From: CAYOMP01 sp964405075
Lineage (GTDB): Bacteria > Bacillota > Clostridia > Lachnospirales > Lachnospiraceae
Direction: 5' to 3'
Length of the DNA stretch: 8,093 nucleotides
NCBI GenBank assembly: GCA_964405075.1
Contig: CAYOMP010000124.1
Location: forward strand, 1 to 8,093
Within the stretch, counting starts at the first letter, position 1; the number at the start of each line of letters is the position of its first letter. The position numbers and the translations under genes are program-made. Below the pieces are notes generated by a model. It worked only from the letters and a program-made list of their open reading frames with translations, was not told the DNA's origin and searched no databases. Shown piece after piece: positions 5,751 to 8,093 of this stretch.

Positions 5751-7529
5751 CTAATTCAATGTAATGTGTAGCTTTTTGATTTCTTCTAGATTTTTTTTCA
5801 ATTCTATTACCCTTTGTAACCCCGCAATATCTGTAGGTTCCAAAGTACTGTTAATAACATTAATGCTATTTTCCATCACTCTTAAAAATGTTTCATTCAA
5901 TGCCTTCTCTCTGTCCGCTTTTGTATCAACTTCTTTCAATCTGGCATTAAATAGTGACGCTGCCTCTTTATGCTCCTCCTCATCTGTAAAATAATTAATT
6001 ATCTTAGCTGGATTTACCTCTCCATTTTCCAGCTGTTCAAATAAAATAGTTGCCACAGCCTCATATAATTTTTCAGTAAAATCACTTGGTTTGATATATT
6101 TCTTTATCTGATTATAAATATAAGGTTCCTCAATTAACCATGTAATCAGTAGCTTTTGTGATTGTTTCATACCGTCTACTTTATCACGATTACTATTAAT
6201 TCCAACCTTAGGCCTGTCTACTTTTACAACAGTATTGTCCCTCTTCATACATTCTGTTGCCACTCGCGTTCTTAAATTCTCATATCCGATATTATATTTT
6301 TCAGCAACTGCCTTAATATAATTTTCCCTTTCCATTGGATCTTCAAAGGTCTCAGCCAGCATTACTGCAACTTCCACATCAAACTTTGTTTTTTCAGCCG
6401 GATCCTTCAAATTATATTTTGTTTCAAGAAGCATTACTTCAAACATAAAGCTATTATTAGCTTCACTTATACGCTTCTCATACTCTTCTGCTCCTAAGTT
6501 TTTAATAAATTCATCTGGATCCTTATATGGTTTCATGTTTATAACCTTAGCATTAATACCGACACTTCTAAGTATTGGTACTGCCCTAAGCGCCGCTTTG
6601 GTTCCCGCCTCATCACTATCAAATGTCAAACATACATTATCTGTATATCTTTTTAGCAAATTAGCATGTCCTTGTGTAAAAGCTGTCCCCAATGCTGCAA
6701 CTGCATTCGTAAAACCCGCTTGATGAAGTGCAATTACATCCATATAGCCTTCACACAGTAAAATATATCCTCTTTTAGACGTTCTGGCAAAATTCAGTCC
6801 ATATAAATTCCTACTTTTATCGAACACAACTGTTTCCGGCGAATTTAAATATTTAGGTTCTCCATCACCCATTACTCTTCCACCAAAGCCTATTACCTTA
6901 CTATTAACATCCATAATAGGAAACATAACTCGGTTCCAAAACTTATCAAATACACCTTTTTCAGAATAGGTAAACAGTCCTGATTCTCTAAGTACCTCGT
7001 CAGAAAATCCTTTTCCTTTAACATATTTGTACAAATCATCACTATATTTATTAGAATACCCCAATCCAAAGTGCTTCATCGTATCATCTGACAATTCACG
7101 ATTAGCCAAATAATCATAAGCCTGTTTCCCTTTCTCGGTTCCAAGCTGATAATAAAAATAATTTGCTGCCAGTTTATTAACTTCTAATATTGAGTTCTTC
7201 AAATCAGCTCTTCTTTTAGCTTCTGGTGAATACTCTGCCTCCGGCAATTTTACCCCTACCCTGTCGGCCAGGGATTTTACTGCTTCTTGGAAGGAATAAT
7301 TCTCGTATTCCATTTCAAAGGTAAATACATTACCACCTGCGCCACATCCAAAGCAATAATACATCTGCTTTTCACCTGATACAGAAAATGATGGTGATTT
7401 TTCATTATGAAACGGACATAATCCAAAATACGAGCTTCCCTTTTTTTGAAGCTTAACTCTTGATGATATTACATCCACTATATCATTTTTTGATCTTACT
7501 TCTTCTATTAAATCATCTGGATAATACAT
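5751..7529 (-). CDS. dnaG: DNA primase DnaG
   Basis: DnaG makes the RNA primers for replication forks. The 592-residue protein has all three domains. The N-terminal zinc-binding domain shows the CHC2 pattern C38-P-F-H41 and C59-F-G-C62. The RNA polymerase core (about 110-420) contains the Toprim motifs EGYMDVIAL with the catalytic Glu E260, and TFDSDEAG with metal ligands D304 and D306. SPETVVFDKSRNLYGLNFA (about 230-248) is also typical. The C-terminal part (about 445-592) should be the helicase-binding domain that contacts DnaB/DnaC-type helicase; it is less conserved and assigned by position. Length is close to the usual 600 residues and no key residue is missing. ATG 7529 has GGAGG nine bases upstream, at 7539-7543. 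It lies 26 bases after the dGTPase-like gene and 30 before rpoD, the standard clostridial order. Confidence 0.97.
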   Translation of the reverse strand: MYYPDDLIEEVRSKNDIVDVISSRVKLQKKGSSYFGLCPFHNEKSPSFSVSGEKQMYYCFGCGAGGNVFTFEMEYENYSFQEAVKSLADRVGVKLPEAEYSPEAKRRADLKNSILEVNKLAANYFYYQLGTEKGKQAYDYLANRELSDDTMKHFGLGYSNKYSDDLYKYVKGKGFSDEVLRESGLFTYSEKGVFDKFWNRVMFPIMDVNSKVIGFGGRVMGDGEPKYLNSPETVVFDKSRNLYGLNFARTSKRGYILLCEGYMDVIALHQAGFTNAVAALGTAFTQGHANLLKRYTDNVCLTFDSDEAGTKAALRAVPILRSVGINAKVINMKPYKDPDEFIKNLGAEEYEKRISEANNSFMFEVMLLETKYNLKDPAEKTKFDVEVAVMLAETFEDPMERENYIKAVAEKYNIGYENLRTRVATECMKRDNTVVKVDRPKVGINSNRDKVDGMKQSQKLLITWLIEEPYIYNQIKKYIKPSDFTEKLYEAVATILFEQLENGEVNPAKIINYFTDEEEHKEAASLFNARLKEVDTKADREKALNETFLRVMENSINVINSTLEPTDIAGLQRVIELKKNLEEIKKLHITLN

Positions 7530-7538
7530 CTATCCATT

Positions 7539-7543
7539 CCTCC
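7539..7543 (-). promoter_or_regulatory. Ribosome binding site of dnaG
   Basis: GGAGG on the minus strand lies nine bases before the ATG at 7529. Another ATG at 7537, immediately after the element, is out of frame and opens no useful frame, so the start at 7529 is secure. Confidence 0.8.
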
Positions 7544-7555
7544 AGTTACTTTTCT

Positions 7556-8093
7556 TTAATAAATACTCCATGCATATGGCATAAAATAATCAGCAAATTT
7601 GCTAATTGCATACTGATCTGTCATTCCTGCAATGTAGTCACAAACAACCCTTTCCGGTTTTTCATTCCTATTCTCTATCATATCAATATACTCAATTGGC
7701 ATATCTTCCAAATGCTCCATATAGTGACCATACAAAGATTTCAACATTTCCTTTGCCTTTTTTTCCTGCCCCTTTGCCTTAGGATTACGATATACATTTT
7801 CAAACATGAATTCTCTTAATTCTTTCATAGCTACTTCAACCTCTTCTGACATAATAATGTCATCCTTATCATAGCTGTTACGAATTATATCATGTATCAA
7901 CGTATTCAATCTTTCCTTAGATGAATACCCCAAAACTTCTCTATACTGAATAGGTATATCTTCTTCTTCCATTATTCTACCCCTTATAGCATCATCAATG
8001 TCGTGATTAATATATGCTATTTTATCTGACAGCCTTACTATCTTTCCCTCTAATGTGCTAGGGTTTCCTGATGTTCTATGATTAAGAATTCCA
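7556..8093 (-). CDS. dgt: dGTP triphosphohydrolase-like HD-domain protein, 5' part outside the window
   Basis: The C-terminal 178 codons are visible; the frame stays open to the right edge (first full codon at 8092), so the start lies beyond it and the ATG at 7972 is internal. The visible part opens GILNHRTSGNPSTLEGKIVRL and continues SDKIAYINHDIDDAIRGR. In dGTPase-like HD hydrolases the Asp of this NHDIDDA element is the last metal ligand of the H-HD-D set; the earlier ligands would lie off-window. The remainder is helical and includes a segment about FENVYRNPKAKGQEKKAKEML, also typical. Such enzymes remove triphosphate from dGTP or other dNTPs and so influence nucleotide pools. Position directly upstream of dnaG is common in Clostridia and fits co-expression with replication genes. 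It ends with TAA. Substrate preference cannot be read from this half. Confidence 0.9.
   Translation of the reverse strand, partial: GILNHRTSGNPSTLEGKIVRLSDKIAYINHDIDDAIRGRIMEEEDIPIQYREVLGYSSKERLNTLIHDIIRNSYDKDDIIMSEEVEVAMKELREFMFENVYRNPKAKGQEKKAKEMLKSLYGHYMEHLEDMPIEYIDMIENRNEKPERVVCDYIAGMTDQYAISKFADYFMPYAWSIY

Noticed and set aside
5721..5765. A TATAAA-like element between dnaG and rpoD as an internal rpoD promoter
   Set aside because: The sequence is AT-rich throughout and no convincing -35 element lies at the right distance, so it is indistinguishable from background.
5764..6723. Two short plus-strand open frames (5764-5994 and 6535-6723) opposite dnaG
   Set aside because: Both are antisense to conserved primase sequence, including the Toprim region, and show no independent coding signal.
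7460..7819. 119-codon open frame on the plus strand across the dnaG start and the dGTPase-like gene
   Set aside because: It lies opposite conserved codons of two recognised genes, and its Ile/His/Leu-rich product is what the complement of AT-rich coding DNA yields.

Overview
The window is a compact, AT-rich, fully coding stretch in which every supported gene lies on the minus strand, so it is read from right to left. The gene content (dGTPase-like HD hydrolase, dnaG, rpoD, trmK, Nif3-like protein, TGS-domain nucleoside kinase), the protein sequences and the strong GGAGG-type ribosome binding sites point to a low-GC Firmicute of class Clostridia, most likely Lachnospiraceae. That placement is by recognition, not by search.

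In transcription order: the 3' half of a dGTPase-like gene (window edge to 7556); dnaG primase (7529-5751); the primary sigma factor gene rpoD (5720-4554), interrupted by one in-frame TAA at 4769-4767; trmK tRNA m1A22 methyltransferase (4538-3840); a Nif3-like dinuclear-metal protein (3847-3065, overlapping trmK by 8 bases); a TGS plus uridine-kinase-like fusion protein (3029-1362); a ketopantoate-reductase-like gene (1301-375); and the first 114 codons of a TPR lipoprotein (344 to the left edge). Gaps run from an overlap to about 60 bases. I saw no terminator hairpin or convincing promoter in them, so the genes may form one long operon or two overlapping ones. No stretch over 300 bases lacks a gene.

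The first block is a classic macromolecular-synthesis arrangement: nucleotide pool control (dGTPase), replication priming (DnaG) and global transcription initiation (sigma A), followed by tRNA modification (TrmK) and its common neighbour Nif3. The kinase, the reductase and the lipoprotein look like ordinary metabolic or envelope genes added downstream.

The one striking observation is the rpoD lesion. The stop falls in the linker between sigma region 3.2 and region 4, and everything on both sides is in the same frame and looks intact. A TTG codon lies one codon past the stop. The options, in my order of likelihood, are a sequencing or assembly error or strain polymorphism (one base, GAA to TAA), a recent mutation tolerated by suppression or a second rpoD, or a genuinely two-piece or readthrough-regulated primary sigma factor. 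The sequence alone cannot decide between them. The rest of the window is conventional.
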